13,305 bases of DNA. Source: an uncultured Treponema sp. Its GTDB lineage: Bacteria > Spirochaetota > Spirochaetia > Treponematales > Treponemataceae. The stretch covers positions 1 through 13,305 of the forward strand of contig CAKZZR010000264.1 in the NCBI GenBank assembly GCA_937885475.1, written 5' to 3'. The notes below the pieces were generated by a model that was not told where the DNA came from, searched no databases, and was given only the letters and a program-made list of their open reading frames with translations. Positions within the stretch are counted from its first letter, which is position 1. Each line of letters opens with the position of its first letter. Of the stretch, positions 6,841 through 13,305 are shown one piece after another. Both the position numbers and the translations under genes were made by a program.

Positions 6841-8052
6841 ATGAGCGGCATGCAGGCAGTGTACAGATTCAACAGTTTTATAGACGGTCTCTCTGAGGAT
6901 AAGACGCAGGCGCGGGCAATGAAGCTTGCCATTGCCGGAACAGGCATTGTGTGGCTTTTGATTATGGCGTTTCTTGCCGTGTCGCCGTTTTTTCATAAGC
7001 CGGAACGCTTTGAGACCGTAAAGATTATGCTGGAGCCGCTTCCGAATCAGGTGGTGGACAAGGCAGAAAAGACTACGCAGACCACGCAGAAGGTGCCGGA
7101 CACAAAGGCAAAGGAAGCCGCCGCGCCCAAACAGGCTGAAAAAAAGCCGATTGAAAAGGTTTCTGAGCCGCCCGCAAAAAAATCGGAGGCACCAAAGACA
7201 CAGCCGCAAAAAATAGAGGCGCAAAAAGCACCCGCGCAGACGCAGTCAAAGCAGGCGCCTGCACCAAAGGCGGCGGAACAGCCAAAGCCTGCGCCCAAAC
7301 CAGCCCCGACCCAAAGCGCGGCTCCGGCAAAGCCCGCGGAGGTTGCCAAGCTCGCGCCGGCTCAGCCTACGTACAAAAAGGCGAACATCAAGTATGGAAA
7401 AACTGCCGAGCAGCTTATGGAGGAGCAGCTTAACTCCTCGTCGTCGGCAAAGGAATTTGACTGGGATTCCATGGACGCGGCGCAGGCGAACACATCTGTG
7501 GCGCAGAGCAGCCAGCAGACTGCAAAGGCGATTGATTCCTCTGCGGCGCTGGGCGGTTCGGCAGCGGCGGCTGCAACCGGCACTTCTGGACCTGTTTCCG
7601 CTCAGAGCAACAAGCCGCAAAGCTCCGGTGCGAGCGCTTCCGGTGAGACTACCTCCCGACTTTCCAATGTGGCAAACGTAACGCCATATTCAACGAGCAT
7701 CGGGAACGGACTTAGCTCGCAGTCGCGGGTTACCGTTGCAACAGGAAGCGACGGTCGGCTTTCACTTGAGCTTTCTGACGGCTCTGCCCGTGTGCTTCTG
7801 GAGCCAAAAAAGCCGGTCATCACGATTTCTCCAGAAAACGCACGGCTCATAGACAACTCGCGGCAGGTTGTCATCACGTTCAGAATTCTTGCCGCCGGAA
7901 ACGTTCCGTTGAATGGCATTTCGTTTTCTCCGTCGTCCGTGCTTCCTGTGGAGATTCAGTCGGAGATAAAAGAGCAGATTTCAACCTGGCGTTTTGCCCC
8001 TGCTTCCGCAGATGGACAGGCAAAGTTTGAATATAGTATTATTAAGCGGTAA
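6841..8052 (+). CDS. TonB/TolA-like energy-transducing protein
   Basis: The 403 residues are arranged as a cytoplasmic N-terminus of about 27 residues, one membrane helix (about 28-48), a Pro/Ala/Lys/Gln-rich periplasmic stretch (about 70-180), a Ser/Ala/Gly-rich linker (about 195-290) and a C-terminal globular domain (about 340-403). The end, with VVITFRILAAGNVPLNGI and then IKEQISTWRFAPA, matches the TonB C-terminal pattern of a strand, a helix ending in Trp-Arg-Phe-x-Pro and a final strand. It should carry energy from the ExbB/ExbD pair to the outer membrane, probably to the adjacent barrel. Oddities: there is no His in the membrane helix, unlike the SHxxL-type motif of classical TonB and TolA, and both the cytoplasmic N-terminus and the linker are long. 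The start is uncertain: GGAG at 6835-6838 is only 2 bases from ATG 6841 but 11 from the in-frame ATG at 6850. Confidence 0.85.
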   Translation: MSGMQAVYRFNSFIDGLSEDKTQARAMKLAIAGTGIVWLLIMAFLAVSPFFHKPERFETVKIMLEPLPNQVVDKAEKTTQTTQKVPDTKAKEAAAPKQAEKKPIEKVSEPPAKKSEAPKTQPQKIEAQKAPAQTQSKQAPAPKAAEQPKPAPKPAPTQSAAPAKPAEVAKLAPAQPTYKKANIKYGKTAEQLMEEQLNSSSSAKEFDWDSMDAAQANTSVAQSSQQTAKAIDSSAALGGSAAAAATGTSGPVSAQSNKPQSSGASASGETTSRLSNVANVTPYSTSIGNGLSSQSRVTVATGSDGRLSLELSDGSARVLLEPKKPVITISPENARLIDNSRQVVITFRILAAGNVPLNGISFSPSSVLPVEIQSEIKEQISTWRFAPASADGQAKFEYSIIKR

Positions 8053-8057
8053 CCCGC

Positions 8058-8063
8058 AGGAGA
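8058..8063 (+). promoter_or_regulatory. Ribosome-binding site supporting a GTG start
   Basis: AGGAGA ends 4 bases before GTG at 8068. This, together with the need to keep the DxD motif at residues 15-17, selects the GTG as the start of the HAD hydrolase gene. Confidence 0.6.
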
Positions 8064-8067
8064 ACAC

Positions 8068-8751
8068 GTGGAAGTAAAGAATCTTGGCGACATTGAGGCG
8101 ATTGCATTTGATATTGACGGTACTCTGTATGCGCAGTGGCAGCTTACAATCCGGGCCATATTCCGCTATCTTTCGCACGGAGTGTTCTTTCTTCATTATG
8201 GAATCGTGCGGCATCACATGCACGGCATAGAGCCGCTTGATGATTTTTACAAGGTTCAGGCGCAAAAAATGGCGGAACGGCTCAAAAGCACCTCTGAGGA
8301 CGCAGAAAAGCGCCTTGACGAGATTGTGTACAGTGGACTGAAAAAATATTTTACGCGCATTCCCTGCTACAATGGCGTGCCCGAGGCATTCAAGGCGTTC
8401 AAGGAGGCGGGCTTTAAGCTTGCGCTCCTTTCTGACTTTCCGCCTGACCAAAAGGGCGACATCTGGGGCGTGCGTCCGTACTGCGACGTAATCCTTGGCA
8501 CGGAGGCGCTGGGCGCACTCAAGCCGGAGCCGTATTCGTTCCTGGAAATGGCAAAGCAGCTTGGCGTGGCACCAGAAAAAATCCTTTACGTGGGAAACAG
8601 CAAGAAGTACGACGTGCAGGGCGCAATGGCAAGCGGCATGAAGAGCGCGTATCTTTTGCCGTGGTGGCGGCGGATTTTCAATAAAAAAATAAAAGGTCCC
8701 GATATTTGCTTCTCAAGCTATCGTCAATTACAAGATATTGTGCTACAGTAG
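8068..8751 (+). CDS. HAD-superfamily hydrolase (subfamily IA-like)
   Basis: This cytoplasmic phosphatase-type enzyme has 227 residues, a normal length for HAD phosphatases with an alpha-helical cap. Motif I is FDIDGTLY, with nucleophile Asp15 and acid/base Asp17. A helical cap spans about residues 22-95. Motif II is LLSDFP with Ser122, and motif III is ALKPEPYSF with Lys152. Motif IV is YVGNSKKYDV, where the usual first Asp is Asn177 and Asp182 is kept; Asn at this position occurs in other subfamily-IA proteins, so activity is still plausible. The substrate cannot be read from the sequence; phosphoglycolate, nucleotides or sugar phosphates are all possible. The gene starts with GTG 15 bp after the TonB-like gene and ends 25 bp before the coiled-coil gene, so it probably sits in the same transcription unit. 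Any link to the envelope machinery is only by position. Confidence 0.85.
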   Translation: MEVKNLGDIEAIAFDIDGTLYAQWQLTIRAIFRYLSHGVFFLHYGIVRHHMHGIEPLDDFYKVQAQKMAERLKSTSEDAEKRLDEIVYSGLKKYFTRIPCYNGVPEAFKAFKEAGFKLALLSDFPPDQKGDIWGVRPYCDVILGTEALGALKPEPYSFLEMAKQLGVAPEKILYVGNSKKYDVQGAMASGMKSAYLLPWWRRIFNKKIKGPDICFSSYRQLQDIVLQ

Positions 8752-8757
8752 TATATA
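8728..8757 (+). promoter_or_regulatory. Possible weak internal promoter before the coiled-coil gene
   Basis: TTACAA (8728-8733) and TATATA (8752-8757) are 18 bp apart, overlapping the end of the HAD gene and the AT-rich 25-bp gap. A start near 8764 would leave a short leader including GGTGG (8766-8770) as ribosome-binding site. Only three of six bases match the -35 consensus, so this is tentative. Confidence 0.2.
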
Positions 8758-8776
8758 AAGTTTTTGGTGGGAAAAC

Positions 8777-11700
8777 ATGTCATTTTTAACTCTATTTTTA
8801 TCTGCGGCAATTGCAGCCGGAATTTCGTATGCGCTTCATGTCATCGACAAAGACAACAATTCTATGGAAAAGGTTAAGCGCTATGCGGACAAACGCCAGG
8901 GCGACATAGACGAGCATTTTAAAAATCAGGAAAAGCAGCTTTCCTCCAGCACGGCAAATCTTGAGACAAAATACATGCAGGCGACGGCGGCGGTAAAGCG
9001 CCTTGAGTCGCAGATTGCGGAATTCCAGCGCATGACGGAAAATCTTTCCGGCGATTCAAACGCGGTTAAGGCAATAGAGCAAAAAATCCGCTCGTACGAT
9101 GCGGTAATCAACGACCTTGTGAGCATGACGGCAAAGGTTGAGCAGAACCTTGAGTCCGTAAAAAAGGAGTCCGCCGTAATAGACGTTATCCACGGCAAGC
9201 TGAGCGACCAGAAGCGCTATCTTGATGGCATAGAAAAGCGTATTCCCCAGATTACCGCCGATTTTGAAAAAAAGAACGGCGAACAGCTTAAACTGATAGG
9301 AAACAAGCTTCTTTCTGAATACGATAATCACGGTCAGCAGATTAAGAATGACCTGCTAAAAATAGAAGACAACGCAAAAAAGACTATGGCGAACTTCCAG
9401 AAGGAAATTAACGCCGTGTATGAGGACGCTTCCTTTAAGGCAGCCAAGCTTGAGGACGAGGCGTTTGAAAAACTCCGCAAGGAGTCTGCGGCACGGGCAG
9501 ACACATTCACCAAAAATTCCAATGAAAAAATCGCTCAGGCAGAAATTGCGCTTGATAACAAGATTGACCAGATTACCGCGCTCATTGAGACGCGCTCCAA
9601 GGACACTTCCACACAGGCAGAAGCTAATGTCGTTGAATTCGGCAAGAAATATGACAAGCTGTTCCATGAGCTTTCTGCAAAGTATGCCGCCAAGGTGAGC
9701 GAGCTTGAGCAGTTCCTTGCCGCAAAATCTGCGGAGGTTCAGGAAACCTACAAGGATTCCACCGGGAACGTCGTTTCCAACATCAAGACCAATCTTACCG
9801 ACCTTGACGCCAAGTGCAAGAAGCATGTTGACGACTTTGCGGCAAAATACGAAAAGCTTATTGCCGACATTTCTGCAAAATATGAGAAGTCCATCGCGGA
9901 CTTCGGAATTAAATATGACGGAAAAATCGGCGACTTTGCCGCAAAATACGACAAGCAGATGGGCACCCTTGCCGAAAAATACAGCCGTCAGATTGAGGTT
10001 GTGAGCGGAAAGAGCGACACGCGCCTTACCGAGCTTGTTCAGAAAATCACCGATGCCGACGAAAAGACGCGCGCGCACATTTCTGCGGTTGATGAGAAGA
10101 CAAAGCAGTACGTGTCCGACCTTACCGAAAAATATCAGAACACGGTTAAGACCCTGCATGAAAAATACGACGGAATGCTTACGTCCGTTGACGGCAAGAA
10201 CAACGAGCGCATCCTTCAGCTGGAGCGCCAGCTTGACGAGGCGTACGAGGTGGTTAACCGCAAGGCGGACGAGGCTTCGGACGCGTTTGAGACGAAATTT
10301 CAGTCTAAGCTTGAGCAGCTTGACCGCCAGTATACGGAAGCCACCGCGCGTATTTCTGACGAGATTGAGGCGGTACGCACCATCTACAGCCAGCAGGAAG
10401 GCGGCATAAGCAGCGAAATCCGAGAAAAAATTGATGCCATGAGCGCGTCATTCCAGCAGAAGGTAAGCGAGCTTGGCGAAGAATTCCGCACGCAGATAGA
10501 AACGCTGCGCCAGAATCTTGAGTCAAGTCTTCAGGAAGCAGAGAATTCCGCAGGCAACCTTACGCGCAATCAGGGCAGTCTTGAGGCACAGCTTAAGGAA
10601 GTGCAGGAAAAATACGGCACGCTCTTTAAGGACGCGCTGGACAAGGCTGCCGCAAAGGAAGCAGAAGCCTATGAGGAATTCTCGCGCAAGGCAGAAGAAA
10701 ACATTGAGCATTACAATTCCGGTATCACGCAAAAAATTGAGAGCGTGAAGGCGCAGCTTGCCGACACCCTGAACGCCGTTTCGCGCGACGTGCAGGAATC
10801 CGTTCAGACGGCGGAAAACACGCTTTCGCGCGTTAAGGACGAATGCGCAGAGGCACTTAGCAAGGTTGATTCCGTAGAGCCGGAGCTTAACGAGAAGGTT
10901 CACAAAATCGACGAGCAGATTGAAAAATTCCGCGGCGTTACAAACGACAAGATGCAGGAACTTACCGCACTGCTTGAGGAGTCCGCGTCAAAAATTCAGC
11001 TTGCGTGCGAAAAGCAGCAGAACCTTGCGCTTGCCGATGTTGACGAACAGCTTGCATCCTATAAAAAAGACATCGAATACCGCCTTTCCAAGATTGAGGC
11101 AAGCAGCAGCGACGTAGACTTCCTTGAAAAAAATCTTAAGGCTGCAATGGAGGAGGTAAGCCGCAAGGTGCTTTCTACCTTTGACAGCTTTACCGCCGAG
11201 CAGCAGGAGCGCCACGACAAGTTTGCCTCCTCAATCAAGGAAAATTCCGACCAGCTTGAAAGCGACCTCAGCATAATCGAAGGAAAGCTTGAGGAGCTCA
11301 AGCAGACTTCAATTGGCAACATGAGCGAAAAATTGAAGGGCTTTGAGGAAATATTTGACCGCGACCTTAAGGACAGAAGCAAAAAAATCAGCGAGGATTT
11401 GGTTGAATGGAAGAATTCATTTGACGCAAAGCTTTCTACATTCACCACTGACTACGAGGACCAGCGCCGCGCACTTGAGAACGAATACGCGGAAGACCTT
11501 AAGAGCAAGCTTGCCGCAATGCAGGCAAAAAACGAGGAGCAGTCTGCCCGCGTGGACAAGGAGATTGCCGCCATTCAGGAGTCGCTGAACGCGCAGGCTG
11601 GCGAGCTTAAGAACGCCGTAAGCCGTTTCAGCTCCGAGATTCAGGCTAAGATTGAGCTGAACGACCAGCGCTCAGACGAACTTTTGAAGTCCTCAATCGA

Positions 11701-13180
11701 AAAGACGGAAAAGAGCATTGACACCTCGCTTGGAAAAATCCAGGAGCAGATGCTTGCCGACCTTTCTGCATTTGAGGATTCAATCAAGTCGCGCCAGGAA
11801 AGCAGTTCGTCTTCAATTGATTCTGCGCTTGGCGAATTCAACACGTGGAAGCAGCAGCTTAAGCATCAGCTGGACGAGTCCAAGACGTTGTTCGCCTCTG
11901 AGCTGGACGCGCTTAAGGAGCAGGCGCTGCATAAGGTTCGCGATGCCGAGGCATATCTTTCCAACGAATACGAACAGCTGGTTGGACAGGCTGACCGCAA
12001 GGTAAGCGATTTGGATACGCGCACAGAGGAAACGATTCAGTCATTCCAGAGCCGCGCGGAAGAAATTGTTGCCCAGCTTAACAAGATGTACGAGCAGATG
12101 CTTAAGGACACAGAAGACCGAGTGCGCACGCAGAACGCGGACTCCTCGCGCAAGCTTCAGGAGCTTAATGCCGAGATACAGGCTGTTTCCGAAAAGAACC
12201 GCAACGATCAGGCTACGTTTGTTATGAAGATGCAGGGCGATTCTCAGCAGATGCAGAATCAGATGAGCGAGCTTTCAAAGGAGCTGCAGAACATCCGCTC
12301 CCAGATGGCGATTTACGAAAAAGCCGACCAGATGAAAAAGCAGCTTGACGAAAAAATTGAGGCGCTTAACGACGACTTTGACCGGCTTGACGGCTTTAAG
12401 AGCGTTGCCGCAGACCTTACCAACGACTACAACCAGATTTGCCGCATGAAGGACGACATAGAAAACCGCGTCGCAGAATTTGAGGCAGAAAAGGCGAACG
12501 TTGAGCGAATCGGGCAGGATTACGAGAAGATGATGAGCACTTCCCGGTCAATTGACGAAAAGCTCCGCTCCCTTACCACCACAAACGACAACCTTCAGGC
12601 TATGGAGGTGCGCGCCCGCGATTTGGAGGAATCCATTTCCTCAATTTCCGGTCGCTACGAGCGCCTTGAGCAGAAGAACAGCACGCTTGACCGTGTTCTG
12701 AAGGACGTGGACTCGTCGTTCGAGCTGATGAAAAACCTTGAGGACAGAATCAAGAAGTGCAGTGCGGACGCGGAATCGTTCCCGGAATCAATCCGTTCCG
12801 TTCAGAACAGCATGGAAGAAATTCTGCGCAACGGACCGCGCATTGGTGATGCCGTTGAAAAACTGAACAAGCTGGAAAGCCTTTTGCAAGAAACTGAGGA
12901 GCGCATGGAAAACATAAATTCCGCGCGTCAGGGGCTTGGGCGCGCAGAATCGCGCCTGCAGGAGCTTTCCAGCGACATGGACAGCAAGTTCAAGCTGCTT
13001 CAGGCAATCAACACTGCAGAAAGCGATAAGACTGACGGCGGAATGCAGCACATCAACCCGAACACCAAGGAAAACGTAAAGCAGCTGAAGCGTCAGGGGT
13101 GGACCGTAGCTCAGATTGCCCGCAGCCTCAAGCTTTCTCAGGGAGAGGTAGAGCTGATTCTTGAGCTGCCGAACGACTGA
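8777..13180 (+). CDS. Giant membrane-anchored coiled-coil protein with HTH-like C-terminus (SpiroCoCo-like), 1467 aa
   Basis: Residues 2-20 (SFLTLFLSAAIAAGISYAL) form a single membrane helix with no basic residues before it and several Lys/Arg just after it (25-40). The positive-inside rule therefore puts the rest in the cytoplasm. Residues about 30-1415 are almost uninterrupted coiled coil, rich in Glu, Lys, Gln, Asp and Ala, poor in Pro and with few Cys. Much of it follows an 11-residue rather than 7-residue rhythm, most clearly at 288-474. A straight helix of this length would reach roughly 200 nm. Residues about 1432-1464 form a compact helix-turn-helix-like module (GWTVAQIARSLKLSQGEVEL). 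I believe this belongs to the large spirochaete coiled-coil family sometimes annotated SpiroCoCo, whose function is not established to my knowledge. Plausible roles are a cytoskeletal or cell-shape element, or a tether between membrane and nucleoid or motility apparatus. GGTGG at 8766-8770 is the likely ribosome-binding site. Confidence 0.85.
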   Translation: MSFLTLFLSAAIAAGISYALHVIDKDNNSMEKVKRYADKRQGDIDEHFKNQEKQLSSSTANLETKYMQATAAVKRLESQIAEFQRMTENLSGDSNAVKAIEQKIRSYDAVINDLVSMTAKVEQNLESVKKESAVIDVIHGKLSDQKRYLDGIEKRIPQITADFEKKNGEQLKLIGNKLLSEYDNHGQQIKNDLLKIEDNAKKTMANFQKEINAVYEDASFKAAKLEDEAFEKLRKESAARADTFTKNSNEKIAQAEIALDNKIDQITALIETRSKDTSTQAEANVVEFGKKYDKLFHELSAKYAAKVSELEQFLAAKSAEVQETYKDSTGNVVSNIKTNLTDLDAKCKKHVDDFAAKYEKLIADISAKYEKSIADFGIKYDGKIGDFAAKYDKQMGTLAEKYSRQIEVVSGKSDTRLTELVQKITDADEKTRAHISAVDEKTKQYVSDLTEKYQNTVKTLHEKYDGMLTSVDGKNNERILQLERQLDEAYEVVNRKADEASDAFETKFQSKLEQLDRQYTEATARISDEIEAVRTIYSQQEGGISSEIREKIDAMSASFQQKVSELGEEFRTQIETLRQNLESSLQEAENSAGNLTRNQGSLEAQLKEVQEKYGTLFKDALDKAAAKEAEAYEEFSRKAEENIEHYNSGITQKIESVKAQLADTLNAVSRDVQESVQTAENTLSRVKDECAEALSKVDSVEPELNEKVHKIDEQIEKFRGVTNDKMQELTALLEESASKIQLACEKQQNLALADVDEQLASYKKDIEYRLSKIEASSSDVDFLEKNLKAAMEEVSRKVLSTFDSFTAEQQERHDKFASSIKENSDQLESDLSIIEGKLEELKQTSIGNMSEKLKGFEEIFDRDLKDRSKKISEDLVEWKNSFDAKLSTFTTDYEDQRRALENEYAEDLKSKLAAMQAKNEEQSARVDKEIAAIQESLNAQAGELKNAVSRFSSEIQAKIELNDQRSDELLKSSIEKTEKSIDTSLGKIQEQMLADLSAFEDSIKSRQESSSSSIDSALGEFNTWKQQLKHQLDESKTLFASELDALKEQALHKVRDAEAYLSNEYEQLVGQADRKVSDLDTRTEETIQSFQSRAEEIVAQLNKMYEQMLKDTEDRVRTQNADSSRKLQELNAEIQAVSEKNRNDQATFVMKMQGDSQQMQNQMSELSKELQNIRSQMAIYEKADQMKKQLDEKIEALNDDFDRLDGFKSVAADLTNDYNQICRMKDDIENRVAEFEAEKANVERIGQDYEKMMSTSRSIDEKLRSLTTTNDNLQAMEVRARDLEESISSISGRYERLEQKNSTLDRVLKDVDSSFELMKNLEDRIKKCSADAESFPESIRSVQNSMEEILRNGPRIGDAVEKLNKLESLLQETEERMENINSARQGLGRAESRLQELSSDMDSKFKLLQAINTAESDKTDGGMQHINPNTKENVKQLKRQGWTVAQIARSLKLSQGEVELILELPND
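9638..10198 (+). repeat. Seventeen contiguous 11-residue (33-bp) hendecad units in the coiled-coil gene
   Basis: Residues 288-474 divide without gaps into 17 units of 11 residues. Unit position 5 is nearly always hydrophobic or aromatic (Tyr, Leu, Ile, Val), as is position 1. The most regular block is residues 354-408 (9836-10000), with five units such as FAAKYEKLIAD, ISAKYEKSIAD and FAAKYDKQMGT; four of these share Ala/Glu/Ile-Lys-Tyr at positions 3-5. Hydrophobic spacing of 3-4-4 is the hallmark of hendecad coiled coils, which have little supercoil compared with heptad ones. The protein-level repeat is much clearer than the DNA-level one, pointing to old, constrained repeats rather than recent tandem duplication. 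Confidence 0.75.
13070..13168 (+). other. Helix-turn-helix-like tail domain of the coiled-coil protein
   Basis: Codons 1432-1464 encode a short module with VKQLKRQGWT, QIARSLKL and GEVELILEL. This has the helix, turn, second helix, third helix pattern of small HTH domains. The spacing of Gly-x-x-x-x-x-Ile-Ala-x-x-Leu and Gly-Glu-Val-Glu-Leu-Ile-Leu resembles the C-terminal tails of short membrane-anchored proteins such as SwrB and the DUF2802/DUF6115 groups found near flagellar genes (recalled, not searched). It may bind DNA or a protein partner. Confidence 0.55.
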
Positions 13181-13305
13181 CCTTCGCACGCTCTTAATGC
13201 TCAATACGCAAAACAATAAAGCCATGGAAATCAATTTTGTTGGAAGATAGATAAAAAATAGCGCAAAGGAGAAGTTGCAGCCTTCAAAAACACCCATTTT
13301 TGCTG
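13181..13305. other. Gene-free 3' flank
   Basis: No gene can be supported here. There is no strong stem followed by a T-run, so no intrinsic terminator is visible after the coiled-coil gene. AAGGAG at 13266-13271 is followed by TTG at 13275 with an open frame to the window edge, but the 3-base spacing is too short for a confident start; a gene may begin at or beyond the edge. Confidence 0.4.

Noticed and set aside
7047..7349. Ala/Gly/Cys/Phe-rich antisense frame under the Pro/Lys/Ala-rich part of the TonB-like gene
   Set aside because: Its composition is simply the reverse complement of the Lys/Gln/Pro/Ala codons; there are no family features.
9836..10000. 33-bp spaced repeats as a CRISPR or DNA-level tandem array
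   Set aside because: The period is exactly 11 codons in frame, the DNA copies diverge mostly in ways that keep the coiled-coil pattern, and there are no repeat-spacer units; it is a protein hendecad repeat.
9356..10159. Long antisense open frame (267 codons) inside the coiled-coil gene
   Set aside because: It lies opposite a highly biased, repetitive coding sequence. Its product is a Leu/Val/Phe/Cys-rich mirror of the coiled-coil codons with no recognisable motif, and the opposite frame is clearly the real gene.
12788..13297. Antisense open frame (169 codons) reaching past the end of the coiled-coil gene
   Set aside because: Most of it overlaps the conserved C-terminal part of the sense protein. 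It shows no family motif, and the hydrophobic start is explained by the AT-rich flank.
13266..13305. Start of another gene (AAGGAG then TTG at 13275)
   Set aside because: The spacing is too short, and only ten codons are visible before the window ends, with no recognisable motif.

Overview
The window looks like a chromosomal segment of a spirochaete, most likely a Treponema of intermediate GC content. The main reason is the 1467-residue membrane-anchored coiled-coil protein at the right end, which resembles large spirochaete coiled-coil proteins (annotated 'SpiroCoCo' in some genomes, from memory and not searched). The diderm setting is supported by a signal-peptide outer-membrane barrel ending in Phe and by an ExbB/ExbD/TonB-type set. 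Genus-level placement is inference. No rRNA, tRNA, insertion sequence, CRISPR array or phage gene is visible.

Left part (about 1-1120, minus strand): a two-gene unit, queD (6-carboxytetrahydropterin synthase, queuosine/preQ0 pathway) followed by mntP (manganese exporter). It is read away from a 56-bp divergent intergenic region (1121-1176) that appears to hold back-to-back sigma70-type promoters placed so close to both start codons that the transcripts would be leaderless or nearly so.

Central part (1177-8052, plus strand): a tightly packed run of five genes. These are an exported 954-residue TPR protein, a 565-residue outer-membrane beta-barrel, an ExbB/TolQ-type channel subunit, an ExbD/TolR-type subunit overlapping it by 4 nt, and a TonB/TolA-like protein with one membrane segment, a long Pro/Ala/Lys-rich periplasmic stretch and a TonB-like C-terminal domain. 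Together they look like one dedicated proton-motive-force-driven machine linking inner membrane, periplasm and a particular outer-membrane barrel. The barrel has no visible plug domain, and the TonB-like protein lacks the transmembrane His of classical TonB/TolA. This cluster is the best candidate for an under-described system.

Right part (8068-13180, plus strand): a HAD-family hydrolase 15 bp after the TonB-like gene, then, after 25 bp, the giant coiled-coil protein. The latter has an N-terminal membrane anchor, a very long coiled coil with clear 11-residue (hendecad) periodicity, and a short C-terminal helix-turn-helix-like tail. The spacing suggests it is co-transcribed with, or at least linked to, the envelope cluster. 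The last 125 bp after it hold no gene I can support.
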